From: Vibrio pacinii DSM 19139
Lineage (GTDB): Bacteria; Pseudomonadota; Gammaproteobacteria; Enterobacterales; Vibrionaceae
Assembly: GCF_000711795.1 (NCBI RefSeq)
Contig: NZ_JONH01000012.1
Coordinates: 124,001 to 188,000 of the forward strand
Reading direction: 5' to 3'
DNA length: 64,000 nucleotides
A program made the position numbers and the translations under genes. The notes under the pieces are model-generated. The model did not search any database and had not been told where the DNA came from. It was given only the letters and a program-made list of their open reading frames with translations. This document shows positions 45,628 through 55,324 of this stretch, piece by piece (within the stretch, counting starts at the first letter, position 1; every line of letters begins with the position of its first letter).

Positions 45628-46608
45628 TTACTTATTATCTGAGTTGCTTAGGCTCCAAACATAGGCTGAAACAAGTTGAATTTTGTCTTCACCAAGAATG
45701 TCTTTCCAAGCCGGCATTACACCAGAACGACCATTCATTACTGTTTCAGTAACGTCAGCTCGTGAACCACCAAATAGCCAGTATTGATCTGTCAAGTCAG
45801 GAGCACCCACAGCTGGGTTACCTTTACCGTCAGTACCGTGACAGGCAGCACACACAACAAAGCGAGCTTTACCTGCTTCTGCTTCACGTGCGTTGACACT
45901 ACGACCAGACAAACTCAGTGTGTAGCTTACTACTTCGTTCACACCTTGTTCACCAAGCGCATCTTTCCAAGAAGGCATCTGGCCGATACGGCCTTGCATC
46001 AAGGTTGTCACGATAGCCTGCGGCTCACCGCCGTATAGCCATGCATCGTCAGTCAGGTTAGGAAACCCTTTCTGACCGCGGGCATCAGAGCCATGACACT
46101 GAGAACAGTTTTGCAAGAACAGACGTTGACCCACTTTTACTGCTTCACTATCCGCTGCAATTTCAGGGATAGGGCGCAGCTCAGTTGAGCCATCGACGTA
46201 CGCAAGTTTCTTAAATGCTTCGCCAAAGTAGGTTTCTGCATCATCAAGCTCTTTCGCGTATTGAACCAACTGTTTATTCTGTTGAGCAGCAGCGATAGAC
46301 GCTTTTGATTCCTCAATAGAACGCACAGTTTGGTCAGAACTCTGCCAACCTAGTACACCTTTGAAACTACCTAAACCTGGGTACAGAGTTAGGTAGATCG
46401 CAGCGAATACAAACGTACTAACGAACAGGTAAGTCCACCACTTAGGTAGTGGGTTGTTCAGTTCACGAATACCATCGTACTCGTGTCCCATGTCTGCACC
46501 TTCTTCAACGCCCATCTTATCTTTTAGGCACCAAAGCAGAAGTGCAGCACAGCCGACAAGAGTACCGACGGTGATGATGATTATCCAAAGACTCCAAAAC
46601 GTCGTCAT
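45628..46608 (-). CDS. ccoP: Cbb3 oxidase dihaem cytochrome CcoP
   Basis: A 326-residue membrane-anchored cytochrome c. Two membrane helices (about 7-30 and 58-80) are followed by two class-I haem domains with CSQCH (about 168-172) and CAACH (about 250-254), each with its Met ligand in MPSWKD and MPAWKD. It passes electrons to CcoN/O. Overlaps ccoQ by 4 bases (ATGA). Confidence 0.95.
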   Translation of the reverse strand: MTTFWSLWIIIITVGTLVGCAALLLWCLKDKMGVEEGADMGHEYDGIRELNNPLPKWWTYLFVSTFVFAAIYLTLYPGLGSFKGVLGWQSSDQTVRSIEESKASIAAAQQNKQLVQYAKELDDAETYFGEAFKKLAYVDGSTELRPIPEIAADSEAVKVGQRLFLQNCSQCHGSDARGQKGFPNLTDDAWLYGGEPQAIVTTLMQGRIGQMPSWKDALGEQGVNEVVSYTLSLSGRSVNAREAEAGKARFVVCAACHGTDGKGNPAVGAPDLTDQYWLFGGSRADVTETVMNGRSGVMPAWKDILGEDKIQLVSAYVWSLSNSDNK

Positions 46609-46781
46609 TGCTTAGTCACTCCTTGTTCTTTTTCAGGCGCTTTCTGCTCATCAGCGAAAACAAGGTTCGCGGCTTCGTCAAAGCGAGCTTTTCGGCTTTT
46701 ACCGTAAGCCCACCAAACCACACCAAGAAAGCTAACAAACAGCACTATGGTCCAAATACTGTGAATAGTACCGATATCCAT
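46605..46781 (-). CDS. ccoQ: Cbb3 oxidase small subunit CcoQ
   Basis: A 58-residue subunit with one helix (about 8-26, WTIVLFVSFLGVVWWAYG) followed by SRKARFDEAANLVFADE, the CcoQ signature. It stabilises the complex in relatives. It lies 16 bases after ccoO and overlaps ccoP as ATGA. Missing from most quick gene predictions because of its size. Confidence 0.9.
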   Translation of the reverse strand: MDIGTIHSIWTIVLFVSFLGVVWWAYGKSRKARFDEAANLVFADEQKAPEKEQGVTKQ

Positions 46782-46797
46782 AATTTAACCCCTTTAA

Positions 46798-47418
46798 TTA
46801 CTTCATTGCGTGACCAAGAGACTGAAGGTAAGCAATGATGGCATCCATCTCTGTTTTCCCTTCGACATCTTTAGACGCGTTTGCGATTTGCTCATCAGTG
46901 TACGGAACACCAAACTGATCTCGGAATATTTGTAGCTTTTTCTGTGTGTCCTTACCATCAAGGACATTGTCAGCAAGCCATGGGAAACCAGGCATGTTTG
47001 ACTCAGGAACTAGCTCACGAGGATCAAGTAGGTGAACACGGTGCCACTCATCAGAGTAACGCCCACCAACACGCGCCAAATCAGGGCCAGTACGCTTAGA
47101 ACCCCACAGGAACGGGTGCTCATAAACGCTTTCACCTGCCACTGAGTAGTGACCGTAACGCTCTGTTTCCGAACGGAATGGGCGAATCATTTGGCTGTGA
47201 CAAACGTTACAACCTTCACGGATGTAAACGTCACGACCTTCCATCTCAAGCGCAGTATAAGGACGTAAGTTCTCTACTGGTTCAGTGGTTTGTTTTTGGA
47301 AGATCAGAGGAGTGATCTCTACGAGAGCACCCAGACTGATAGCAAAAACGATCAGAATCGCTAGCAAACCGACATTGCGTTCAACAATTTCGTGGCGATT
47401 GTTAGAATTAGAACTCAT
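46798..47418 (-). CDS. ccoO: Cbb3 oxidase monohaem cytochrome CcoO
   Basis: A 206-residue cytochrome c subunit. One N-terminal helix (about 15-35), then the haem motif CNVCH (about 70-74) with [10 protein letters not shown], and later a conserved Met in NMPGFPW. Length and sequence are normal for CcoO. 13 bases after ccoN. Confidence 0.95.
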   Translation of the reverse strand: MSSNSNNRHEIVERNVGLLAILIVFAISLGALVEITPLIFQKQTTEPVENLRPYTALEMEGRDVYIREGCNVCHSQMIRPFRSETERYGHYSVAGESVYEHPFLWGSKRTGPDLARVGGRYSDEWHRVHLLDPRELVPESNMPGFPWLADNVLDGKDTQKKLQIFRDQFGVPYTDEQIANASKDVEGKTEMDAIIAYLQSLGHAMK

Positions 47419-47431
47419 TCTTTAAATCTCC

Positions 47432-48859
47432 TTATGCCGGCTGTGGGATAGCTTTTAAACTATCTTTTGGCGCTGTTACCGTTTTGTACGTGTTGTATGC
47501 CATTAAGAACATACCAGCTAGGAAGATAAATCCACCTAAGAAACGTACGAAATAGAACGGGTAAGATGCTTGTACAGATTCTACGAAGCTGTAAGTCAAT
47601 GTACCGTCAGAGTTAACTGCACGCCACATCAGACCTTGCATTACGCCAGAGATCCACATTGCTACGATGTAAAGAACCGTACCAATTGTTGCCAACCAGA
47701 AGTGAGTATTGATTAGACCTACTGAGTACATACGTTGTTGACCAAATAGTCGAGGAACTAAATGGTAAACCGAACCAATCGAAACCATCGCAACCCAACC
47801 AAGAGCACCAGAATGCACGTGGCCAATAGTCCAGTCAGTGTAGTGAGACAGTGCGTTAACTGTCTTAATCGACATCATAGGACCTTCAAACGTAGACATA
47901 CCGTAGAACGATAGAGATACGATGAGGAAACGTAGGATAGGGTCATAACGAAGTTTGTGCCATGCGCCAGACAGCGTCATGATACCGTTAATCATACCAC
48001 CCCAAGACGGTGCGAATAGAACCAGTGACATCACCATACCTAGCGATTGCGTCCAATCTGGAAGCGCAGTGTAGTGTAAGTGGTGAGGACCTGCCCAAAT
48101 GTACAAAGAGACTAATGCCCAAAAGTGAACGATTGACAGACGGTAAGAGTATACTGGGCGTTCAGCTTGCTTAGGTACAAAGTAGTACATCATACCTAGG
48201 AAACCAGTCGTCAGTAGGAAACCTACTGCATTATGACCATACCACCACTGAACCATCGCATCGACCGCACCAGAATAAATCGAGTACGATTTACCCATAG
48301 ACACAGGGATTGCCATGCTGTTTACGATATGAAGCACCGCAACAGTGATGATAAAGGCACCGAAGAACCAGTTTGCTACGTAGATGTGTGAGGTATTACG
48401 CTTAATCAATGTTCCGAAGAACACAACCGCATAAGAGACCCAGACAACTGCGATGGCGATATCGATAGGCCACTCTAGCTCAGCGTACTCTTTACCCGAT
48501 GTAAAACCGAGCGGTAGAGTAATTGCTGCTGCTAAAATAATGGCTTGCCAGCCCCAGAAGGTAAAGGCGACAAGAGGGCCACCAAATAAACGTGTTTGAC
48601 AAGTACGCTGAACAACGTAATAGGACGTTGCGAATAGGGCACTTGTACCAAACGCGAAAATAACCGCATTAGTATGCAGAGGACGTAAGCGACTGTACGT
48701 CAACCACGGCGTATCAAAGTTTAGCTGTGGCCAAACTAATTGAGCGGCAATCAAAACACCAACAGCCATGCCAACAATACCCCAGAGAATAGTCACTAAG
48801 GTAAACTGACGGACGACTGTATAGTTGTAGTTTTGTTCAAGCTGCTTTTCTTGGCTCAT
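47432..48859 (-). CDS. ccoN: Cbb3 oxidase catalytic subunit CcoN
   Basis: A 475-residue haem-copper oxidase subunit with twelve helices reducing oxygen at low concentrations. Conserved His sites: [28 protein letters not shown] and [10 protein letters not shown], for haem b, haem b3 and CuB. Start ATG 48859 is preferred over one 6 bases upstream because GGAAG is better spaced. First gene of ccoNOQP. I found no Fnr box upstream; an ACGACA/TGTCGT palindrome is present. Confidence 0.95.
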   Translation of the reverse strand: MSQEKQLEQNYNYTVVRQFTLVTILWGIVGMAVGVLIAAQLVWPQLNFDTPWLTYSRLRPLHTNAVIFAFGTSALFATSYYVVQRTCQTRLFGGPLVAFTFWGWQAIILAAAITLPLGFTSGKEYAELEWPIDIAIAVVWVSYAVVFFGTLIKRNTSHIYVANWFFGAFIITVAVLHIVNSMAIPVSMGKSYSIYSGAVDAMVQWWYGHNAVGFLLTTGFLGMMYYFVPKQAERPVYSYRLSIVHFWALVSLYIWAGPHHLHYTALPDWTQSLGMVMSLVLFAPSWGGMINGIMTLSGAWHKLRYDPILRFLIVSLSFYGMSTFEGPMMSIKTVNALSHYTDWTIGHVHSGALGWVAMVSIGSVYHLVPRLFGQQRMYSVGLINTHFWLATIGTVLYIVAMWISGVMQGLMWRAVNSDGTLTYSFVESVQASYPFYFVRFLGGFIFLAGMFLMAYNTYKTVTAPKDSLKAIPQPA

Positions 48860-48902
48860 TTGCATGCTTCCAATTTCTAATTAACTACACTTTACTTCCA
48901 AC

Positions 48903-48916
48903 ACGACACATGTCGT
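48903..48916. promoter_or_regulatory. Palindrome upstream of ccoN
   Basis: ACGACA-CA-TGTCGT, 44-57 bases before the ccoN start. A possible operator; I do not know the cognate regulator. Confidence 0.4.
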
Positions 48917-49116
48917 AATGCCACCCAAACCTTAAAGAAAAATAGAACCGTATCAGTCGGTTAATAATTCTTGCCGATTTTTAAAAAAAGTGGCATTTTC
49001 AGCCGCCAACTATACTGCATTTAACAATTCAATGACAGAGTAGTAACCTTACAGTCGGTCAGGTTTTGACCTTTTATTTTAAAACTTTGAACTTTGTTAC
49101 ACGGAGAACCCCTCAA

Positions 49117-49479
49117 ATGGCCGCTGAAAAACTCACTCGTGGACGTTTTGTTCAAATAATCATCATGTTAACCCTACTGATTAGTGCGTTTATTTGGCGT
49201 ACTGTCGTGCATACGTCACAAATTTCAGTGACCTGTGAGGAGACTGCAGAGTGTGTCTTTTTTGTAAATAACTCTCGGTTTTTTGCTCAAATAACCAGTG
49301 ATGAGTTACAGATTCGTACCGATGCCCCAGGAGTAACGATAAAGGCACAATTTTCACCCTCGGAGCTGACTCAAAAAAACGACACTTGGACATTTTCTTA
49401 CCCAGAGTCATTAAATGAGTTTGAGTTAACTGTTAACGTAGTAAATCAAACTCATCAGGTCATTATCGTCAAAAAATAA
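49117..49479 (+). CDS. Unknown small membrane-anchored protein
   Basis: A 120-residue protein with one N-terminal helix (about 12-28) and a hydrophilic, mostly beta-type domain with two nearby Cys (VTCEETAECVFF) that could form a disulfide in the periplasm. ATG 49117 has GGAG upstream; the frame is open 51 bases further. It lies 2 bases before the FIST gene and is divergent from ccoN. I do not recognise the family. Confidence 0.7.
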   Translation: MAAEKLTRGRFVQIIIMLTLLISAFIWRTVVHTSQISVTCEETAECVFFVNNSRFFAQITSDELQIRTDAPGVTIKAQFSPSELTQKNDTWTFSYPESLNEFELTVNVVNQTHQVIIVKK

Positions 49480-49481
49480 TA

Positions 49482-50666
49482 ATGGATTTTAAAACTCATA
49501 TTACTCATCAATTAAATGAGCAGTTTGCAGTTGAAGAACTGGTTGCGAACTTGAGTACTAAAAACTTGGCTAGTGTCGTCTGTTACTTTACGCAAAATTA
49601 TGGTGCCGAGAAACTGAGAAAAGCCTTCAAACATGCACTACCTAACGTATCTATCATCGGCTGTTCAACCTGCAAAGGAATGATGACTGAACGTGGCGTT
49701 CACTTTGGCTCTGTTGTTGGCATCATGGCAATTTATGACACAAACTCACAAGGCTATGGCTCGGGATTAATGCCATTCGATACTCCGTCAGAATCGATTG
49801 CGGCGACAAAACAAGCGATTGAGCTTGCACTGGTCAAAGCAAACCGAGTAGGAGAAGTGCCGAGATTTGCTGTTGTTCATAGTACGCCTGGGGTAGAAGA
49901 GACATTGATAAAGTCATTTGACGAGGTGTTCAAAACTCCGGTTCCCATCATTGGTGCCACTGCAGCTGACAACGCAATCAAAGGGCAATGGTCGGTTTTT
50001 ACCGAAGACGGTTCGACTCATCAAGGCCTGGCCGTTCAACTGGTATTTGCATCAAAACCACTGGCGACAGGCTTTAGTTCCGGGTATTCACCGACCGAGT
50101 TTTCCGGGGTGATCACTAAGGCTAAAGGGCGTGAACTGATTGAAATCAATGGCAAACCTGCCCAACACGTTTATCGTGAATGGATATACCAGCATAGCCA
50201 AACACAAGTGCCTGAATATTTTCAATTCGAGCTAGTGACGCGTTACCCATTAGGACGCATTGCTGGCCAACTATATGATCAACCTTATTATAAACTCTCT
50301 CACCCAGTATCAGTCACCCCCTCAGATGGCATTCTGCTGTTTACCGACATTCATACAGGCGAACAAGTCACCTTAATGTCAGGTGACAAAGCTCAGCTAA
50401 TCGCAAGGCCAGCACGCGTTATTAAAGAAGCTAAGCGACAATTTGTCGAAAATGGCCGTTTATCAGGCGCTGTTTGTGTGATTTGTGCTGGAGCGATGCT
50501 TTATTTAGATGATGACATCAAGTTAGTCCATGACATGATAAAAGAAGAAATAGGCGATTTACCGTTCATATGTCCATTTAGCTTTGGCGAGCAAGGCCGC
50601 TTTATCAATGGCGAGAATGGACACGGTAATTTAATGATATCTTCTGCGACCTTTTATGCGGATTAG
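49482..50666 (+). CDS. FIST domain sensory protein
   Basis: A 394-residue soluble protein made of FIST N (about 25-220: SIIGCSTCKGMMTERGVHFGS, GATAADNAIKGQW) and FIST C (about 225-365: REWIYQHS, CAGAMLYL, CPFSFGEQG). FIST domains are thought to sense small ligands, perhaps amino acids. Followed 7 bases later by a hybrid kinase, which suggests a signalling pair. Confidence 0.92.
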   Translation: MDFKTHITHQLNEQFAVEELVANLSTKNLASVVCYFTQNYGAEKLRKAFKHALPNVSIIGCSTCKGMMTERGVHFGSVVGIMAIYDTNSQGYGSGLMPFDTPSESIAATKQAIELALVKANRVGEVPRFAVVHSTPGVEETLIKSFDEVFKTPVPIIGATAADNAIKGQWSVFTEDGSTHQGLAVQLVFASKPLATGFSSGYSPTEFSGVITKAKGRELIEINGKPAQHVYREWIYQHSQTQVPEYFQFELVTRYPLGRIAGQLYDQPYYKLSHPVSVTPSDGILLFTDIHTGEQVTLMSGDKAQLIARPARVIKEAKRQFVENGRLSGAVCVICAGAMLYLDDDIKLVHDMIKEEIGDLPFICPFSFGEQGRFINGENGHGNLMISSATFYAD

Positions 50667-50673
50667 GCGATAA

Positions 50674-52398
50674 ATGAGTTTAGAAATTAGAGAACAGCTC
50701 AACGAAGCCTTGATTGAACTCAAACAGAGTCAAGAGCGCGAAGCAAGGTTGAACGCTGAAAACCGAGCGATTTTAGATGCAATTTCAAGTATTACCAGTG
50801 CAGCGAATAAACAACAGATCTTTACAGAACTGCAAAAGGTATTGGGCTTATATATTGATTTTTCGCACTTTATAGTAATCGGGAAGACACGCGATCAACA
50901 CCAATATCACACCGTATTAAGCTCTGACCCCAGCTTCAAACACACAGTGTGGGGCTGTGGTGATAAATTTATTAGAGCCCTTAATGGAGAGTGTATCACG
51001 TTGTTCGATCCGGCTTCATTGGGTGAATTTTCTTCACTAAAATCACACCATACTAAACAGCTTAGCAGTGCGTTGATCACCGGAGTACAAACCGCCACGT
51101 CAGATTCCGTATTGATCATGATCGGGCACAGAGCAGGGCAGTTTAGCCTTGAATCAAGTGACACCCTGTCACGTTTTAGACCTCTTTTAGAGCGTGCACT
51201 GATCGATATTGAACACAAAGAACAATTACAACGTTTAGTTGATATACGCACTAAACAGCTCAAAAAAGCTCAACTGAAAGCCGAGAACGCCAATGAAGCT
51301 AAATCAAGATTTTTAGCAATGATGAGCCATGAATTGCGCACGCCGCTCAATGCTGTTCTTGGCTATATTGATGTCTTATTAGGTTACCCATATCAAAAGG
51401 ATCAAGTAGAAATTCTGGAAAAAATGGAATGTTCAGCAGAGCTTCTACTAGTTTTGATTGATGATATCCTCGATCTTTCACGAATTGAAAGTGGCGAGTT
51501 TCCGATAAAATATCAGTGGGTTAACCTGAAAACAGAATTGTCGCAAGTGTTGGAGCATTTTCGTGAATTAGCCCTTAGTAAAGGGTTACAGTTAGATTTA
51601 CACATCGCACTCGATAAACATGACTACATTTGGGTCGACCGTGCTCGAGTCATGCAAATCGTGTTCAACTTAATTGGCAATGCGATTAAGTTTACAGAAC
51701 ACGGGAGCGTCTCGCTTCAGGCCCAGTTGAGTGACTCTAAACTACAGATTAAAGTCGACGATACAGGGATTGGTATTGAACGTTCACGTCTTAAAGCAAT
51801 ATTTAGTCAATTTAAACAAGCCGATGATTCGATTACCAGAAAATACGGCGGCAGCGGTTTAGGCTTAGCCATTTCGCAACGATTAGCTAAGCTTATGAAT
51901 GGCACCATCGAGGTAAACAGTGTGCTAGGTTTAGGCGCCACATTTGTGGTTGAGCTGCCAGTTTCAATTCAGCGTCAGCAAATGGCACCAACCATTGACA
52001 AAGTCACTAATCAACATAAGCCATTAGACATTTTGGTCGTCGAAGACACGGAAACGAACCAAATGGTGATTAAGCTAGTGTTAGAGCGATTAGGCCACAA
52101 TGTACTCACTCTAAATAACGGTAAAGAGTCCGTCGAGTACCTAAAGCAGAATATCGATCGTATAGATGTGGTTTTCATGGATATTTCGATGCCAGTAATG
52201 GATGGCATTACAGCGACAGAAAAAATTCGTCAGTTTTGCCAACAAACGCCAATTATTGCGTTAACTGCACATGCTCTAGCGCAAGACAAGAAAGCTTGCT
52301 TAGACGCTGGCATGAATGCCTTCATCTCTAAACCAATTCGTAGTATTGAGATACAAAACTCATTGACTGAAGTGATTGTTAATAACCATATTCAGTAA
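50674..52398 (+). CDS. Hybrid histidine kinase with receiver domain
   Basis: A 574-residue cytoplasmic kinase. An N-terminal coiled coil and a GAF-like sensor (about 35-180) lead to a DHp domain with phosphoacceptor His219 (MMSHELRTPLNAVLGY), ATPase domain (NLIGNAIKFT, DDTGIGIE, GGSGLGLAIS), and a C-terminal receiver with phospho-Asp in VVFMDISMPVMDG and the Lys in FISKPIR. No membrane helix, so input probably comes from FIST. The output partner is unknown. Confidence 0.92.
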   Translation: MSLEIREQLNEALIELKQSQEREARLNAENRAILDAISSITSAANKQQIFTELQKVLGLYIDFSHFIVIGKTRDQHQYHTVLSSDPSFKHTVWGCGDKFIRALNGECITLFDPASLGEFSSLKSHHTKQLSSALITGVQTATSDSVLIMIGHRAGQFSLESSDTLSRFRPLLERALIDIEHKEQLQRLVDIRTKQLKKAQLKAENANEAKSRFLAMMSHELRTPLNAVLGYIDVLLGYPYQKDQVEILEKMECSAELLLVLIDDILDLSRIESGEFPIKYQWVNLKTELSQVLEHFRELALSKGLQLDLHIALDKHDYIWVDRARVMQIVFNLIGNAIKFTEHGSVSLQAQLSDSKLQIKVDDTGIGIERSRLKAIFSQFKQADDSITRKYGGSGLGLAISQRLAKLMNGTIEVNSVLGLGATFVVELPVSIQRQQMAPTIDKVTNQHKPLDILVVEDTETNQMVIKLVLERLGHNVLTLNNGKESVEYLKQNIDRIDVVFMDISMPVMDGITATEKIRQFCQQTPIIALTAHALAQDKKACLDAGMNAFISKPIRSIEIQNSLTEVIVNNHIQ

Positions 52399-52639
52399 TC
52401 TCTGATTAACTGATATATGGTTATTAGGTATTTTATGGTAAATACGATTATGTTCAATCCTACGCGAAAAGTAACTAGGGTAGGATCGTTAAAAGCAGCG
52501 CATTTCAATCTAGCAATGCCTTATTTAACATAAGATAGATAATACGCACTGAAGGGTTTGGCTTATTTAAGCCGTGATAGCTTGGAACATTTGTTCTTGC
52601 TCGTACTTTAATGCTGCGCAAACTTTCAAACTGACTACT
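52399..52639. other. Intergenic region after the hybrid kinase
   Basis: 240 AT-rich bases with two inverted repeats: ATCCTAC/GTAGGAT around 52456-52486 and GGCTTA-TT-TAAGCC (52560-52573). Neither has a good T-run. No gene seen. Confidence 0.5.
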
Positions 52640-52954
52640 TTATAGCGAATTCTTATGCTTGCCTTTGGCTCTGAAGCCTTGATGAGGAAAAACGTTGCGA
52701 ATACGTTGTTGTACTTTCTTTGGTATCTGTTTAGAAAGAACCAATTTCGTGCCGGTGCGCTGTTGGTAAACTTTCAGTTCTCCGCTAAACGGAGTTCGCT
52801 CAGCGATATCGAGCACGTTATGTTTAAAGCTCGGAGGAAAATGGCCTTTTTCTTGGGTGACTTTTCCGTCGCAAAACACCACCTTCAGTAACGGTCTGTC
52901 TATAGCAACGAGCCAGAAGACGACAATTGCAGCAATTAGAATCACATATAACAT
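52640..52954 (-). CDS. DUF3634 family protein
   Basis: A 104-residue protein with one N-terminal helix (about 2-20) and a basic domain containing HFPPSFKHNVLDIAERTPFSGELKVYQ and QRIRNVFPHQGF. It matches DUF3634, a small family in Vibrio with unknown function. 15 bases after matP, so probably co-transcribed. Confidence 0.75.
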   Translation of the reverse strand: MLYVILIAAIVVFWLVAIDRPLLKVVFCDGKVTQEKGHFPPSFKHNVLDIAERTPFSGELKVYQQRTGTKLVLSKQIPKKVQQRIRNVFPHQGFRAKGKHKNSL

Positions 52955-52969
52955 AGAATAGCCCCCGTA

Positions 52970-53416
52970 TTAATCAAGTAACTTACTCAAATCTTCTTTT
53001 AAACTGGTTACTGCTTTGCTTGCTTTTTCGCTTCGTGACGCTTCTGACAACAGATATTCGATCGCGTCCGACAAGGTACATCCCAACTCATTAGCTCGAT
53101 ACGATAATTTTTCCCAAACGCGATAGTCAAGATCAATGGATTTCTTTTTCGTATGGACTTGCTCTGCGTTGAAATGACGTTTGCGTTTTGCTCTAATCGC
53201 CTGCTTAAGTTTATTCTCAAGCTCGGGAGCCATATGCAACTCAATCCACTCCAGCACTCTCGTTGGTTGATGCTCTAACTGGCGAAGCTCATTAACGGCG
53301 GCATCGGCTTCACTGGTATCAATGTATGATGTGATGGACTCGCCTGCTTTCCATTTATTAATCAAGTAATTCCATTTCCAACCGCACTCTAAGTTTTCAA
53401 GCTGTTGATATTTCAT
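52970..53416 (-). CDS. matP: Macrodomain Ter protein MatP
   Basis: A 148-residue DNA-binding protein that organises the Ter region by binding matS sites. It has the helical N-terminal part (QQLENLECGWKWNYLINKWK), the ribbon-helix-helix part KKKSIDLDYRVWEKLSYRANELGCTLSDAIEYLL, and the C-terminal coiled coil. In this order with ycbZ and fabA as in E. coli. Five exact matS sites are in the window, one 480 bases from the gene start. A one-mismatch copy (53444-53456) precedes matP itself. Confidence 0.95.
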   Translation of the reverse strand: MKYQQLENLECGWKWNYLINKWKAGESITSYIDTSEADAAVNELRQLEHQPTRVLEWIELHMAPELENKLKQAIRAKRKRHFNAEQVHTKKKSIDLDYRVWEKLSYRANELGCTLSDAIEYLLSEASRSEKASKAVTSLKEDLSKLLD

Positions 53417-53443
53417 TGCGAAGCCATTCCGTTAACGTTATAG

Positions 53444-53456
53444 GTGACAGCGTAAC
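53444..53456. promoter_or_regulatory. Near-matS site upstream of matP
   Basis: GTGACAGCGTAAC differs from the consensus at one position. It lies 28 bases before the matP start and may be a weak site. Confidence 0.35.
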
Positions 53457-53587
53457 CCTATACTAAGAAAGTTACAATCCCCATTGTAATCGAAAAGAGA
53501 CCAAGATCATTAGATAAATTATCTATATATACTGATTGGCTTTTTCTATATAATTCACGTCTACTTAGCGGACACAAAACGATATTA

Positions 53588-55234
53588 ATGAACCAAGAAA
53601 GCTGGCACGCCGTTACCCCTCAGTATTCTCAATACGACTCTCAGATTCAACGCTTCGATACTTTAGAGTTGGTTGATTTTTTCGACATCCAAGCTCGACT
53701 CAAGCATACATTAACAACCTTTTGTCATTTAGATGGCCTAAGCCGCTTGCTGATCGTCAACTCGCTCGATAACTCTTTTTATCGTCAGTTAATAAAAGAC
53801 GGCATCAACCGCATTGATCGTAATAAGCCAGTATTCTCGACAGAGTCTTTAAACATCGCCACTCTATTAGGCTCCTACACATGCAATGATAAAGGTGACA
53901 TTGTCACCTCTAGTGTCGGTCTGTTAGATAAAGCGAATAATGGCTATTTAGTGATTCCGGTAAGTTTGGTACTTGCCAACCCAGCTAGCTGGCAGATGTT
54001 GAAATCCGTTCTTCTTGGTCAAGGCGTTAGTCCAATCAATGCGAACCCACATAAAATTGCGACTGAACAGCCAGTAAACCACTACCAAATAAAAATTGTT
54101 ATTGTCGGCGACCGCCATCAAATCGCAGACTTTGAGTACATAGAACCAGAAGCTTATACTGGCCTTGCCCTGTTTACTGAAGTTGAAAACGAGTTTGCCT
54201 TAACGCCGCAGAGCGTAGAAGCTTATTTTGGCTTTATCGCTTGGTTGGTCAAAACGCATCAGTTACCTCCCCTGTCTTTCGGTGCGCTTCATCGGTTAAT
54301 GATTGCCGGTGCGCGCTATACTGAAGACCAACACTACATGCCTATTGAGGTGCTGTGGTATCTTTGTTTGTTTCAAGAAGCCAAACTTACCTCAAACGGT
54401 AAAGTACTGTCAGAGCAAGATCTTGATGCCGCTCTAGACAGCAAGTATTTCCGAGAAGCTTATCTACCTGAACGGGCATTGGCTGACATCACCGATGGGC
54501 AAGTCTTGATTGAAACCAAAGGTGAAAGTGTTGGTCAGGTAAACGGATTAACCGTGATTGATATACCAGGTCACCCTATGTCATATGGTGAACCCGCGCG
54601 AATTTCATGTGTTATCCACTTCGGCGATGGGGATATTTCTGATGTAGAGCGAAAAGCGGAGCTTGGTGGTAACTTACACGCCAAAGGCATGATGATAATG
54701 CAAGCGTTCGTCAGTAGTGCACTTAGACTCGACGAGCCGTTACCCTACTCTGCATCCGTTGTTTTTGAACAATCTTACAGCGAAGTCGATGGTGATAGCG
54801 CGACGCTTGCCGAACTATGCTCGTTTGTCAGTGCTTTGTCGGAATACCCAATAAATCAACAAATTGCAGTTACTGGTGCTGTTGATCAGTTTGGACGAGT
54901 ACAAGCTGTTGGTGGCCTCAATGAAAAAATTGAAGGCTTTTACCATGTTTGTAAACACCAAGGCTTAACTGGCGAGCAAGGTGTCATTTTACCAAAATCA
55001 AACTTAAAGCATTTAGCGCTCAACAAAGATGTCGTTGAGAGCATTAAAAACAATCAATTTCATATCTGGTCAGTATCAACCGTTGATGAAGCCGTCCCTA
55101 TCTTAATGGGTAAGCCATTTCGTGGTGATGATGACGAAAGCGTAATCAGCAAGATTGCGCAACGTATTGAAAACTTTGAAAGACATGAACATCCGCAAGG
55201 AATTGTGGAGCGCATCAAAAACTGGTTCGTTTGA
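53588..55234 (+). CDS. ycbZ: Lon-like protease homologue YcbZ
   Basis: A 548-residue protein with a Lon-type (S16) proteolytic domain at the C-terminus (about 345-530). The candidate Ser-Lys dyad is in GDSATLAEL and GLNEKIEGFY. The N-terminal two-thirds is a degenerate AAA-like region without a clear Walker A. It sits between matP and fabA as in E. coli. The substrates are unknown. A matS site lies in the gene. Confidence 0.88.
   Translation: MNQESWHAVTPQYSQYDSQIQRFDTLELVDFFDIQARLKHTLTTFCHLDGLSRLLIVNSLDNSFYRQLIKDGINRIDRNKPVFSTESLNIATLLGSYTCNDKGDIVTSSVGLLDKANNGYLVIPVSLVLANPASWQMLKSVLLGQGVSPINANPHKIATEQPVNHYQIKIVIVGDRHQIADFEYIEPEAYTGLALFTEVENEFALTPQSVEAYFGFIAWLVKTHQLPPLSFGALHRLMIAGARYTEDQHYMPIEVLWYLCLFQEAKLTSNGKVLSEQDLDAALDSKYFREAYLPERALADITDGQVLIETKGESVGQVNGLTVIDIPGHPMSYGEPARISCVIHFGDGDISDVERKAELGGNLHAKGMMIMQAFVSSALRLDEPLPYSASVVFEQSYSEVDGDSATLAELCSFVSALSEYPINQQIAVTGAVDQFGRVQAVGGLNEKIEGFYHVCKHQGLTGEQGVILPKSNLKHLALNKDVVESIKNNQFHIWSVSTVDEAVPILMGKPFRGDDDESVISKIAQRIENFERHEHPQGIVERIKNWFV
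53895..53907. promoter_or_regulatory. matS site (MatP binding)
   Basis: GTGACATTGTCAC fits the consensus exactly; within ycbZ, 479 bases after the start of matP. Confidence 0.84.
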
Positions 55235-55255
55235 GTAAAAAATGGCCACAAAACG

Positions 55256-55292
55256 ACTGATCGGAGTTGTTTAGCGTACACCTGTTCACTAA
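55256..55292. promoter_or_regulatory. Probable FadR/FabR operator region of fabA
   Basis: ACTGATCGGAGTTGTTT (55256-55272) and the palindrome TTAGCGTACA-CC-TGTTCACTAA (55271-55292, two mismatches) resemble, from memory, the FadR site and the adjacent FabR site of the E. coli fabA promoter. They lie 33-69 bases before fabA. Confidence 0.6.
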
Positions 55293-55324
55293 CATGCTGC
55301 TATCAAAATCTGGAGTAATTGATA

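Noticed and set aside
51148..51165. GTGACACCCTGTCAC in the hybrid kinase gene as matS
   Set aside because: The arms are separated by 5 bases rather than 3.
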